Shown here in pieces: positions 9,412 to 18,592 of a stretch of DNA of 32,364 bases. Numbering within the stretch: position 1 is the stretch's first letter; each line of letters starts with the position of its first letter. The translations under genes were made by a program, and so were the position numbers. Source of the stretch: Solirubrobacterales bacterium (lineage in GTDB: Bacteria; Actinomycetota; Thermoleophilia; Solirubrobacterales; Solirubrobacteraceae); contig JAFAYP010000447.1 of the NCBI GenBank assembly GCA_019240305.1, positions 1-32,364 on the forward strand. The letters are read 5' to 3'. A model generated the notes under the pieces. The model worked only from the letters and a program-made list of their open reading frames with translations. It was not told the origin of the DNA and did no database searches.

Positions 9412-9601
9412 AGGGTCACCATCGCCGCGCGGCTTCGCGCGCGTAGATCTCACGCTCTGAACCCGCAGGCTGTTAGGCGCGAGCCGTACAAAAGCCTGCG
9501 CACGGATGGCGCGTTAAGCAACCAAGATGCCCCAAGCCGGGAGGCATGCCATCCGTGCCTAGAGCAACCCCTCTATCGATCCACACCTACAGGGCCGTGT
9601 G

Positions 9602-10633
9602 ATGCCGCCCGATGTGGCTGCACTCATCGCCGACCTGGATCACGAGTCCTCCGCGCCCGGCGACCACACGCCTGCCGGAACCCGCAGACAGCATGACCAC
9701 CGTCTGCGGCTCGTCGCCGCGCCGCCTCCGGGGCGAGTTGCAGAGTCGGATGCTGTCACGCCAGAGTCGTGCTTTTTCATCTGCCACACGCTCCGCTGCG
9801 GGAGCACGCTCCTGTGCGACGCACTAAGCAGCACGGCAGTGGCCGGCTACCCCGAGGAATATTTCCCGGAGCGCCTCCGCAACGGGCGACTTTCGCTCGC
9901 CACCGTTGCTGCTCTGAAAGATCCCGACGTCTGGCGATCCGATTGGTCGTCCACTCCGTTCGATGACTGTCTGAACCGAGTCCTGAGTAGCGGCACGAGC
10001 GTAAACGGGGTGTTTGCGTCGAAAGTCAAGTGGTCGAACATGCCGTACCTCGGCGAGGCACTCGGCACGAGTCAGCTTGGCCGTCCGCTGGCTGAGCGCC
10101 TGGACGGAGTGTTTCCGAATCTCCGCTACATCTGGATAACGCGGCGGGACAAGGTCCGGCAGGCGGTATCGCTTGCCAAGGCGAGGCAGTCGGCGGAATG
10201 GAAGGCGATGTCAGCGGCCGCGCAGCGCTCCGGCCGGCTCGATTACAGCTTCCACGTAGTCGACGTCGCGCTGCGCCGGATCGTGCAGGAGGAGTGCGCC
10301 TGGGAGGAGTACTTCACGCAGGCCGGCATCACGCCGATCACCGTCGTCTACGAGGATCTGGTGCGCAACTACGAGTCCACCGTACGCAGATTGCTCGAAG
10401 ACCTCGCGATCAGCCTGCGGAGCGACTATGCGTTCCCGGCCCCCCGGCTGCACAAGCAGGCCGACGCAGTGTCGGAGGATTGGGTCGGGCGGTACCGACG
10501 GGACGCCCGGACCAGCCGGATGCTGCGCACGGTGGCCAACCTCCCCGCGCTCCTCGCGAGGCGGCGCCTGCGCGCGACGTACGTTATGCCGCACCTCCGG
10601 GCACTCCTCGACCGTTTGCGCCGGAGCGCATGA
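9602..10633 (+). CDS. Stf0-family sulfotransferase (trehalose 2-sulfotransferase-like)
   Basis: ~343 aa; 'SCFFICHTLRCGSTLLCDALSSTAVAGYPEEYFPE' (PAPS-binding loop-like), 'NLRYIWITRRDKVRQAVSLAKARQSAEWK', 'VVYEDLVRNYESTVRRLLEDLAI'. GTG at 9599 is an alternative start. Confidence 0.88.
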   Translation: MPPDVAALIADLDHESSAPGDHTPAGTRRQHDHRLRLVAAPPPGRVAESDAVTPESCFFICHTLRCGSTLLCDALSSTAVAGYPEEYFPERLRNGRLSLATVAALKDPDVWRSDWSSTPFDDCLNRVLSSGTSVNGVFASKVKWSNMPYLGEALGTSQLGRPLAERLDGVFPNLRYIWITRRDKVRQAVSLAKARQSAEWKAMSAAAQRSGRLDYSFHVVDVALRRIVQEECAWEEYFTQAGITPITVVYEDLVRNYESTVRRLLEDLAISLRSDYAFPAPRLHKQADAVSEDWVGRYRRDARTSRMLRTVANLPALLARRRLRATYVMPHLRALLDRLRRSA

Positions 10634-10645
10634 GCGATCGCGCGC

Positions 10646-10692
10646 TTCCGGGTGCGCCGCCTCGCGGCAAAGAGGCGAGGCGGCTCCCGGAA
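10646..10692. terminator. Bidirectional terminator-like hairpin between convergent genes
   Basis: TTCCGGG-tgc-GCCGCCTCGC-GGCAAAGAG-GCGAGGCGGC-t-CCCGGAA; inner 10-bp and outer 7-bp stems. Confidence 0.75.
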
Positions 10693-10696
10693 CTCG

Positions 10697-11686
10697 CTAC
10701 ACCAGCTGTAGCTTGCTGATCGTCTCGCGCTCGTCCTTTAGTTCCTTGACCGTCGCCTCGAGACGCGACCGCGAGAAGTCATTGAGGTCGAGTCCCTCCA
10801 CCACCTCGTAGGACCCGCCGGAGCAGGTCACCGGGAACCCCGCGATCAACCCCTCGTCGACGCCGTATGACCCGTCGGAGGGAATGCCCATCGACACCCA
10901 GTCCCCGTCGGGAGTGCCGAGGACCCAATCGCGGACATGATCGACAGCGGCGTTCGCGGCCGACGCGGCGCTCGAGGCGCCGCGCGCCTCGATCACAGCC
11001 GTCCCGCGCTTCTGCACGGTGGGGATGAAATCGTTCTCCAGCCAGGCCTGGTCATCGACCGTCTCGGCGGCGTTCTGACCCTTGACCCTGGCGTTGAAGA
11101 TGTCCGGGTACTGAGTGGGCGAGTGGTTGCCCCACACGGTCATGTTGGTGACCTCGCGCACCGGCGCGTTCGCCTTGGCCGCGAGTTGGGCGATGGCCCG
11201 GTTGTGGTCGAGCCGCATCATCGAGGTGAATCGCTCGGCGGGGATGTCCGGCGCATTCTGCTGCGCGATCAGGCAGTTCGTGTTGGCTGGGTTGCCCACC
11301 ACCAGGACCTTGACGTCGGACGCCGCGTGAGCGTTCAGCGCCTTGCCCTGCGGCTTGAAGATGCCGCCGTTGGCCTCCAGCAGGTCGCTGCGCTCCATGC
11401 CCTTGGTGCGCGGCCGCGCGCCGATCAGCAGCGCGATGCTGACCCCATCGAACCCCTTGTTGGGGTCGTCGGTGATGTCCACTCCGGACAGCAGCGGGAA
11501 GGCGCAGTCGTCGAGCTCCATCGCGGTTCCCTCGACCGCTTTCAGCGCGTCGGGAATCTCGAGCAGAGACAGGTGAACTGAGGTATCGGGACCCAGCAGC
11601 TGGCCGCTGGCGATTCGAAACAGGATTGCGTAACCGATCTGTCCGGCGGCTCCGGTCACGGCAACTCGAACGGGGGAATCACTCAC
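10697..11686 (-). CDS. mdh: Malate dehydrogenase (NAD-dependent)
   Basis: 329 aa; '[25 protein letters not shown]', '[25 protein letters not shown]', '[16 protein letters not shown]', '[15 protein letters not shown]', '[11 protein letters not shown]'. Confidence 0.97.
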   Translation of the reverse strand: MSDSPVRVAVTGAAGQIGYAILFRIASGQLLGPDTSVHLSLLEIPDALKAVEGTAMELDDCAFPLLSGVDITDDPNKGFDGVSIALLIGARPRTKGMERSDLLEANGGIFKPQGKALNAHAASDVKVLVVGNPANTNCLIAQQNAPDIPAERFTSMMRLDHNRAIAQLAAKANAPVREVTNMTVWGNHSPTQYPDIFNARVKGQNAAETVDDQAWLENDFIPTVQKRGTAVIEARGASSAASAANAAVDHVRDWVLGTPDGDWVSMGIPSDGSYGVDEGLIAGFPVTCSGGSYEVVEGLDLNDFSRSRLEATVKELKDERETISKLQLV

Positions 11687-11712
11687 TGCTATTCATCTCC
11701 TTGTTGTTTGGC

Positions 11713-11730
11713 CGGCACGCTAGCGTGCCG
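11713..11730. repeat. 18-bp perfect palindrome CGGCACGCTAGCGTGCCG
   Basis: Direct reading; lies between the M32 carboxypeptidase stop and the mdh start (both minus strand). Confidence 0.85.
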
Positions 11731-11765
11731 CTCGCCGAGAGCTCGAGTCCACGGCCCGGCCTGCT

Positions 11766-13289
11766 CTAGCGCAGGTCGAGGTCGTACACCTGACTGAGCT
11801 TTCCCTTCAGGTAGGCGATAAACGGGCCAACCTCGATCGGGCCGCCCACCACCGTGGGGAGAAGCTCCGCGGTCGAGAACTTGGCGCCATGGCGGTGGAC
11901 CTTGTCACGCAGCCATTCGCGCAGGTCGTGCAGCTGTCCGGCGGACAGCTGCGCATCGAGGTCGGGCACGTCCTGGTGTGCGCGTTCGAACAGCTGCCCG
12001 GCGATCAGGTTGCCTAGCGCGTACGTCGGGAAGTAACCGATCAGCCCTGAGGACCAGTGCACGTCCTGGAGCACGCCCTGCGCATCGTCGGGCACGGGTA
12101 TCCCGAGGTACTCCTCGTAGCGGGCGTTCCACGCCTCGGGAAGGTCCCGGACCGCCAGCCGCCCCTCGACGAGCTCCTGCTCGAGCTCGAAGCGCACCAC
12201 GATGTGCAGGCTGTAGGTGACCTCGTCTGCCTCCACCCGGATCAGGGAGGGGGTGACCCGGTTGACCGCGCGATAGAACTCCTCCACGCCGACGCGGGCG
12301 CCGTCTCCGAACACCTCGGCGATGCGGGGCACCAGCACCCCGCAGAACGGCCGCCCGCGCCCCACCATGTTCTCCCACAGGCGACTCTGGGACTCGTGCA
12401 GGGCAAGCGACTCCGGGTGACCCAGTGGCGTGCGCTGCAGCGACTGGGCCACTCCCTCCTCGTACAGGCCGTGTCCACATTCGTGCATCGCGCCGTACAG
12501 CGAGGTGGGCAGGAACCGCTCATCCCAACGGGTGGTGATGCGCACGTCCCGGTTGCCGAACCCGGTTGCGAACGGGTGGATTGCGTCGTCGATCCGCCAG
12601 CCGGCGCGGTCGAAGCCCATCTGCTCGATCAGCCAGGTGACCAGCCGGCGCTGACCGTCAACCGGGAAGTGACCGTGCAGGAACGAGTCATCGACCCTGC
12701 CGGCGCGATCGGACAGCGCGTTGATGATCGACCGCAGCTCGCCCTTGAGCTCGTCGAATAGGCTGGAAACCTCAGCCGTGCGACCGCCCGGCTCATAGTC
12801 ATCGAGCAGCGCGTCGTAGGCGCAGTCGAAGTCGTCGAAGCAGTCGATGTAGCGGCGGACCAGCTCGAAGTTCCGCTCCAGATAGGGGGCGAAGCCGGCG
12901 AAGTCTGCGTCACGGCGGGCCGCGATCCAGGCCTGCTGCCCGATCGAGGCGGCACGGGCGAGATCGGCCGCCAGCTTGCTGGGCACGCGGCGGGCCTTCT
13001 CCCAGCGCCGGGTGACCACGCGCACCAGGGCGGCGTCGTCGGAATCGGGCGGGGCGCCGTCCAGGTGGGCCGCGGCCGCCGCGAGCAGGCGCCCCGTCTC
13101 GTCGGCGACGAACATCTCGTGGCTGAGGCGCTGGACGGTGGCGACCGTCTCCGCACGGGCCGGCGCACCGCGCGGAGGCATCATCGTCTGCTGGTCCCAA
13201 TCGAGCAGCTGGGCCACGCTGCGCAGGTCGGCCAGCTCGGCCAGCCGCTCGCGCAGCGCGTTGAAGGGATCTGTCGTTACTTGAGTCAT
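11766..13289 (-). CDS. M32 family carboxypeptidase (Taq/Pfu carboxypeptidase-like)
   Basis: 507 aa; zinc-binding HECGH in 'LYGAMHECGHGLYEEGV', 'HESQSRLWENMVGRGRPF', 'SLHIVVRFELEQELVEGRL'. Confidence 0.96.
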   Translation of the reverse strand: MTQVTTDPFNALRERLAELADLRSVAQLLDWDQQTMMPPRGAPARAETVATVQRLSHEMFVADETGRLLAAAAAHLDGAPPDSDDAALVRVVTRRWEKARRVPSKLAADLARAASIGQQAWIAARRDADFAGFAPYLERNFELVRRYIDCFDDFDCAYDALLDDYEPGGRTAEVSSLFDELKGELRSIINALSDRAGRVDDSFLHGHFPVDGQRRLVTWLIEQMGFDRAGWRIDDAIHPFATGFGNRDVRITTRWDERFLPTSLYGAMHECGHGLYEEGVAQSLQRTPLGHPESLALHESQSRLWENMVGRGRPFCGVLVPRIAEVFGDGARVGVEEFYRAVNRVTPSLIRVEADEVTYSLHIVVRFELEQELVEGRLAVRDLPEAWNARYEEYLGIPVPDDAQGVLQDVHWSSGLIGYFPTYALGNLIAGQLFERAHQDVPDLDAQLSAGQLHDLREWLRDKVHRHGAKFSTAELLPTVVGGPIEVGPFIAYLKGKLSQVYDLDLR

Positions 13290-13336
13290 TTCAATTCCCG
13301 GCCGGGCCGATTGTGCGCCTGTGCGACCATTGCAGC

Positions 13337-14518
13337 ATGTGGCGACGGCCCGCGTCGATAAAGCTGATGGACCTCTTCGGGTTCCGCATCGGCGTGAATC
13401 GCAGCTGGTTCCTGATCCTATTCCTGATGATCTTCCTCCTGTCGGGGGATTTCCGGGTGGCTCTGCACAGCTCCGATGGGGTGGCCTACCTGACCACGGT
13501 CGTCACCGTTCTGGTCCTGTTCTGCTCACTGATCGTGCATGAGCTGGGACACGCCCTGATGGCCCGCCGGCACGGCATCGTGGTCCACCGGATCGATCTG
13601 TTCCTGTTCGGCGGGTTGACCGAGATGAGCCGCGACGCCGCCACGCCCGGCGAGGATTTCAAGATCGCCGCGGCCGGCCCGCTGGCCACCTTCGCCTTCG
13701 TGCTGCTGTGCCTGATCCTCGACCTGATCATCGTCGGTCCCCACCGATTGATCCACGCTGCCCAGTTCGACGACACGGTGAGGATCACCCCGGTGTTGCT
13801 GTCGCTGAGCTGGCTGCTGTTCTGGAACGTGCTGCTGCTGCTGTTCAACCTGGTACCCGCCTTCCCCCTCGACGGGGGCCGGATGACCCGGGCGATCGTC
13901 TGGCGGCTGACCGGCGAGAAGCAGCGCGGCACCGTGGTCGCGGCAAAGCTCGGGCAGGGGTTCTCCTTACTGCTGGCCGGTTTCGGCGTCTGGGCCACGC
14001 TCACATACCGGGATTTCCGCGGCATTTGGCTGATCGCCATCTCGTTCCTGCTCTACCAGTCGGCCCGCGCAGCGATCGTGCAGACCGCCATGAACGCCCG
14101 GATCGAGGGAGTGCGGGTGGCCGACATCATGGATCGCCAGCCGGTGGCGATTCCCGCCGGCACCCCGGTGGCCAGCGCACTGGATGAGTTCTTCCTGCGC
14201 TACGGCTGGTCGTGGTTCCCGGTCGTCGACCAGTCCGGGCGCTTCCTGGGGATCGCTCGCCAGGAGGGGCTTCAGTCGGCCGAGGACCGGGGCGAGAACT
14301 GGCTGACGATCGAGGCCGTGCTCGAGCCCGAGTCAGATGCCGGCTGGCGGGTACGCGAGGACCGGCCGATCACCGAGCTCCTCTCCTCCGAGTCACTCGG
14401 GCGGCTCGGCGCCTTGATGGCAGTCGACGGCGAGGACGTCCTGCGCGGCGTGGTCACGGTCGAGCAGGTGCGCCGCGCGCTTCAGGCGGCATTCGCCTCG
14501 CCTGGCAGCCTGGCTTAG
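13337..14518 (+). CDS. Site-2 protease family (M50) membrane metalloprotease with C-terminal CBS-like region
   Basis: HELGHALMARRHGI, 'NLVPAFPLDGGRMTRAIVW'; multiple TM segments; 'VADIMDRQPVAIPAGTPVASALDEFF' CBS-like. GTG at 13313 is an alternative start. Confidence 0.93.
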   Translation: MWRRPASIKLMDLFGFRIGVNRSWFLILFLMIFLLSGDFRVALHSSDGVAYLTTVVTVLVLFCSLIVHELGHALMARRHGIVVHRIDLFLFGGLTEMSRDAATPGEDFKIAAAGPLATFAFVLLCLILDLIIVGPHRLIHAAQFDDTVRITPVLLSLSWLLFWNVLLLLFNLVPAFPLDGGRMTRAIVWRLTGEKQRGTVVAAKLGQGFSLLLAGFGVWATLTYRDFRGIWLIAISFLLYQSARAAIVQTAMNARIEGVRVADIMDRQPVAIPAGTPVASALDEFFLRYGWSWFPVVDQSGRFLGIARQEGLQSAEDRGENWLTIEAVLEPESDAGWRVREDRPITELLSSESLGRLGALMAVDGEDVLRGVVTVEQVRRALQAAFASPGSLA

Positions 14519-14522
14519 TCAG

Positions 14523-15629
14523 CTAGCTGGCGGCGACGAGGTCCGACGCCTTGCTCTTGATCGAGTCGACCAGCGAGTCATAGGACTCCGCGAATGACTT
14601 CACGCCCTCGTCGACCAGCTCGTGCTGGACGATGTGGTCGAAGTCGACCCCGGCCTCCTTGACCTGCTTGATCAGCTCGTGCGCCTGCTCGACGTCCTGA
14701 TCGACGGTCCGCGCGGCGGTTCCGTGGTCGCGCGCGGCCTCGATCGTCTGATCGGGCATCGTGTTGACGGTGTGGGGACCGATCAGCTCGTCGACATAGA
14801 GCGTGTCGGGGTAATCGGGGTTCTTGGTCGAGGTTGACGCCCACAGCGGCCGCTGCGGGTTGGCGCCCTTCTCGGCCAGGGCCTCCCAGCGCGGACCGCT
14901 GAAGATCCGCTGGAACGACTCGTAGGCGATCCGGGCGTTGGCCACCGCGGCCTTGCCGCGCAGCTCCTCGTGGCCGGTGCCCTCGAGCGCCTTGTCGACC
15001 TTGCCGTCGACCCGGGAGACGAAGAAGCTCGCCACCGATGCGCTCTTGTCGATCGACTCGCCGGCCTCGACGCGGCGCTCGAGCCCCTTGATGAACGCCT
15101 CGGCGATCTCCTCGTAGCGCTCCACCGCGAACAGCAGCGTGACGTTCACGTTGATCCCGAGGGCGGTCAGCTCCTCGAAGGCCTTGACGCCCTCGGCGGT
15201 GCCCGGAACCTTGATCAGGACGTTCGGCCGGTCGATCTCGGCCTTGTAGCGCTTGGCCGCCTCGATCGTCTTGTCGCTGTCGAATGCCATATCGGCCGGC
15301 ACCTCGAACGACACGTAGCCGTCGAGGCCGTTGGTCTGCTCGAACACGTCGCGCAGAAGATCGGCCGCATCACGGATGTCGCGGTAGGCCAGGCGCTCGA
15401 AGATCTCCTGAGGATCCTTCGTCTCGTCGATGACCTCGCGGAAGGCGTCGTCGTAGCGATCCGAGTGAGCCATCGCCTTCTCGAAGATCGTGGGGTTGGA
15501 GGTCACCCCGGTGATCCCGTCCTCCTCGATCAGGCGGGCCATGATCCCGTCCTCGAGCAGCTGGCGGCTGATGTTGTCGATCCAGATCGACTGGCCCTGG
15601 GCCTCGATCTCGCGAAGGTGGTTGCTCAT
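14523..15629 (-). CDS. tal: Transaldolase
   Basis: 368 aa; '[16 protein letters not shown]', '[16 protein letters not shown]', '[53 protein letters not shown]', '[33 protein letters not shown]'. Confidence 0.97.
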   Translation of the reverse strand: MSNHLREIEAQGQSIWIDNISRQLLEDGIMARLIEEDGITGVTSNPTIFEKAMAHSDRYDDAFREVIDETKDPQEIFERLAYRDIRDAADLLRDVFEQTNGLDGYVSFEVPADMAFDSDKTIEAAKRYKAEIDRPNVLIKVPGTAEGVKAFEELTALGINVNVTLLFAVERYEEIAEAFIKGLERRVEAGESIDKSASVASFFVSRVDGKVDKALEGTGHEELRGKAAVANARIAYESFQRIFSGPRWEALAEKGANPQRPLWASTSTKNPDYPDTLYVDELIGPHTVNTMPDQTIEAARDHGTAARTVDQDVEQAHELIKQVKEAGVDFDHIVQHELVDEGVKSFAESYDSLVDSIKSKASDLVAAS

Positions 15630-15741
15630 CTCATCGGCTCCGTTCGTCGTTCTCTCTTCTAAGCCTAGTTACCCAGGGAACCACGCCATGATTTATGAGA
15701 TCGAGCCCGGCGGACGATCACGGTCGCGTAGCTTCCTGGCG

Positions 15742-16965
15742 ATGTCTGTGAACGCCGTCGAGGAGGCCTATCGCGAGCATCGCGCCCAGGTGCTGGCCGC
15801 GCTGGTCAGCCGGCTGCGCGACTTCGAGCTGGCCGAGGACTCCGTGCAGGATGCGGTCGCGCTGGCGCTCGAGCGCTGGCCGGCCGCCGGGATCCCCGAT
15901 ACGCCCGCCGCGTGGCTGTTTACGGTGGCGCGCAACCGCGCGATCGACCGGCTGCGCCGGCGCGCGAGCTCTGAGCTCGACCTGGAGTCCGCTCCCGAAT
16001 CACCGGCGGCGCCGGTGGATTTTGTGCCCGATCGTCTGATCGAGGTGGGTGACGAGCGGCTCAGCCTGCTGTTCACCTGCTGCCATCCGGCGCTGGCTCC
16101 CGAGGCGCGGGTGGCCTTGACCCTGCAGGCCGTCGGCGGGCTCACCGGAGCGGAGATCGCTCGCGCCTACCTGGTCCCGGACGCCACCATGTCTCAGCGC
16201 CTGGTCCGGGCCAAGCGCAAGATCCGCGACGCCGGGATCTCGTTCGAGCTGCCCGGCGACGAGGCGCTGCCCGGCCGCCTGACCGAGGTCCTGGCGGTGA
16301 TCTACCTGATCTTCAACGAGGGCTACGCCGCCACGGCCGGGGCGGATCTGGTGCGGGGCGAGCTGTGCGCCGAGGCCGTGCGGCTGGGGCGGCTGCTGGC
16401 GGCACTCATGCCCGACGAGCCCGAGGTGCTCGGGTTGCTCGCCCTGATGCTGTTCCACGACTCGCGCCGCCACACCCGGACCGGCGCCGAGGGCGAGCTG
16501 GTGCTCTTGTCCGAGCAGGATCGCTCGCGGTGGAACACCGGCGAGATCGCCGAGGGGGTGCGGGTGCTGAATCGGGCCCTGCGGCTCCGGCGCCCCGGCC
16601 GCTACCAGGTCGAGGCGGCCATCGCGGCCCTGCACGCGCAGGCCACGCGCTCCGAGGAAATCGACTGGCCGCAGATCGCCGCCCTGTACGAGGAGCTGCT
16701 GCGCATGTGGCCCTCGCCGGTGGTGGCGCTCAACCACGCCGTCGCCGTGGCCGAAACCGGCCGGGTCGTCGAGGCCTTGGCGCTCCTCGACGGGATCGAC
16801 GGGCTCGAGCGCTACCACCTGCTGCACGCCGCGCGGGCCGATCTGCTGCGCCGCCTCGGGCGCGACGACGAGGCACGCGGGGCGTACGGCCGTGCACTCG
16901 AGCTGACCCGCAACCCGGCCGAGCAGGACTTCCTGCGCCAGCGCCTGTCGGAGCTACGGGCTTAG
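15742..16965 (+). CDS. ECF RNA polymerase sigma factor with long C-terminal extension (DUF6596/ECF42-like)
   Basis: Start at [47 protein letters not shown]; '[21 protein letters not shown]', '[58 protein letters not shown]', '[16 protein letters not shown]', TPR-like tail. Confidence 0.92.
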   Translation: MSVNAVEEAYREHRAQVLAALVSRLRDFELAEDSVQDAVALALERWPAAGIPDTPAAWLFTVARNRAIDRLRRRASSELDLESAPESPAAPVDFVPDRLIEVGDERLSLLFTCCHPALAPEARVALTLQAVGGLTGAEIARAYLVPDATMSQRLVRAKRKIRDAGISFELPGDEALPGRLTEVLAVIYLIFNEGYAATAGADLVRGELCAEAVRLGRLLAALMPDEPEVLGLLALMLFHDSRRHTRTGAEGELVLLSEQDRSRWNTGEIAEGVRVLNRALRLRRPGRYQVEAAIAALHAQATRSEEIDWPQIAALYEELLRMWPSPVVALNHAVAVAETGRVVEALALLDGIDGLERYHLLHAARADLLRRLGRDDEARGAYGRALELTRNPAEQDFLRQRLSELRA

Positions 16966-16977
16966 ACTGCGCCCCGT

Positions 16978-17727
16978 ATGAACGGCGCATTTGTCGATCC
17001 CGGCGCGGAGGTGGCCGAGGGCGTCTCGCTGGCGCCAGGCGCGGTCGTCTATGCCGGCGCCCGGATCGGCGCGGGCACGCGGATCGGCGCCGGCGCGGTG
17101 GTGCACCCCGGCACCGTTCTGGGCGAGGACTGCGTGATCGAGGAGGGCGCCGTCCTCGGCAAGCGGCCGCGGCTCCGGGCCGGCTCGAGCGCAGCCGGCG
17201 CCTCGATCGGGTCGCTCGTGGTCGAGGCTGGCGCGACCGTGTGCTGCGGTGCGGTGGTCTACGCCGGGGCGTTCGTGGCGGCCGGCGCGATCATCGGCGA
17301 CCAGTCCCAGGTCCGCGAGCGGGCCTCGATCGGCGTCCAGTCGGTCGTGGGGCGGGCATCGTCGGTGGACTTCGAGGCCCGAGTTGGCGCGCGGGTCCTG
17401 ATCCAGACCGGCGTGTACGTGACGGGAGGCTCGATCGTCGAGGACGACGTGTTCCTCGGTCCTGGCGTGCTGACCACCAACGACCACACGATGAGTCGCC
17501 ACGCCTCCGGTGAACCGCTGCTCGGACCGACCTTCCGCCGCGCCTGCCGGGTCGGCGGTGGTGCCGTGCTCGTGCCCGGAGTGGTGATCGGCGAGGAGGC
17601 GTTCGTGGCGGCCGGGGCGCTCGTCACCCGCGATGTGGGCAAACGCGAGGTCGTGATGGGCGTGCCGGCACGCGTGGTCAGACAGGTCCGGGACGAGGAC
17701 CTGCTCGAGCGCTGGCGAGGTGCATAA
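16978..17727 (+). CDS. Left-handed beta-helix (hexapeptide repeat) acyltransferase
   Basis: 249 aa, many [V/I]-G-x-G/x-G-A-x-V hexapeptides; 'FLGPGVLTTNDHTMSRHASGEPLLGPTFRRACRVGGGAVLVPGVVIGEEAFVAAGALVTRDV'. Starts 12 bp after the sigma gene stop. Confidence 0.9.
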   Translation: MNGAFVDPGAEVAEGVSLAPGAVVYAGARIGAGTRIGAGAVVHPGTVLGEDCVIEEGAVLGKRPRLRAGSSAAGASIGSLVVEAGATVCCGAVVYAGAFVAAGAIIGDQSQVRERASIGVQSVVGRASSVDFEARVGARVLIQTGVYVTGGSIVEDDVFLGPGVLTTNDHTMSRHASGEPLLGPTFRRACRVGGGAVLVPGVVIGEEAFVAAGALVTRDVGKREVVMGVPARVVRQVRDEDLLERWRGA

Positions 17728-17831
17728 CGCGTCACGTGCACCCGTCCCCAGGAAGCGTGGCGCGCTATGCATCTGGGAGATGCATAACACGTCACGCTCG
17801 TCCGGCGGCCCGTCGCGTGACGTGTTAAGCA
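17721..17831. repeat. Two tandem imperfect hairpins built from four copies of a 16-mer, alternating orientation, 60-bp period
   Basis: TGCATAACGCGTCACG (17721-17736, +), CGTGGCGCGCTATGCA (17756-17771, inverted), TGCATAACACGTCACG (17781-17796, +), CGTGACGTGTTAAGCA (17816-17831, inverted); both loops 19 nt. Confidence 0.85.
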
Positions 17832-17967
17832 GCTCCGACGCCGCGTCCGCCACAAGTTATGCCGCCGGCTTACCGTTTTTCGGTATCCGCGGATGCTTGT
17901 GGGTGCCGTCCACATTCCAATCGCCCGCGATCGATCAAGCGAATCGTGGGGCGATGTCCCGAATGGA

Positions 17968-18558
17968 GTGGACGAGCTGCGTGGGAAACGTATCCGGGGG
18001 CTGGCGGCAGTCCTGTTGAGCATCGGGGTCGTGTCCGGGTGCGGCGGGGCTGCGCTGGTCAGCTCCGCTCCGGGTTCTGGCGCGCCCGCCCCGACTTCGA
18101 CAGTCACACGGGACCCCACGCTGTCCGTCTCCTACTGCCAGCAGCTGGACAGCGGTGAGTGGGTGACCAACGACAGCGCGGACTCGACGACGCCGTGCGT
18201 CCCAGATCCGGCGTATGCCGTTCGCTATGAGCTGGCCGGCGAGGACATAGCTGTCCCGCGCTGCTCCACCTGCACGCTGTCCGATTGGGAAAGCGCTGAT
18301 CGACGCGCCTTGCAGCAGACCGGACAGGCTTCGCCGACGTCCACCGTCGCCACCGCCGCGCCCAGCGCCCCAGGCGTCGATAAGTGGTCCCGCGGCGTCC
18401 GCGCCACGTTCATCAGCAACTGCGCCGTGTACATGACCGGGTCCCTCTGCCAATGCCTCGCGAACCATCTCGCCTGGCAGGTTCCGGCCGACCAGGTGCA
18501 AGGATTGTCCGGAGAAGATCTACGGGTCCAGGTCGCCGCCAAAGAGTGCCGGTCCTGA
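17968..18558 (+). CDS. Putative secreted lipoprotein, Cys-rich, unknown function
   Basis: GTG start proposed at 17968 (VDELRGKRIRGLAAVLLSIGVVSGCGG): positively charged N-region, hydrophobic core, lipobox VSGC, then Ser/Thr/Pro-rich and Cys-containing mature region. Confidence 0.6.
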   Translation: MDELRGKRIRGLAAVLLSIGVVSGCGGAALVSSAPGSGAPAPTSTVTRDPTLSVSYCQQLDSGEWVTNDSADSTTPCVPDPAYAVRYELAGEDIAVPRCSTCTLSDWESADRRALQQTGQASPTSTVATAAPSAPGVDKWSRGVRATFISNCAVYMTGSLCQCLANHLAWQVPADQVQGLSGEDLRVQVAAKECRS

Positions 18559-18592
18559 GCTCCTCGCGGCAGGGAGCGTGGCTCACCTGCGC

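Noticed and set aside
16000-17513. Long antisense and alternative-frame ORFs around the ECF42-like sigma factor and acyltransferase
   Set aside because: The sense frames contain clear sigma-factor and hexapeptide-repeat signatures; alternative frames are Arg/Ala/Gly/Pro-rich with no motifs.
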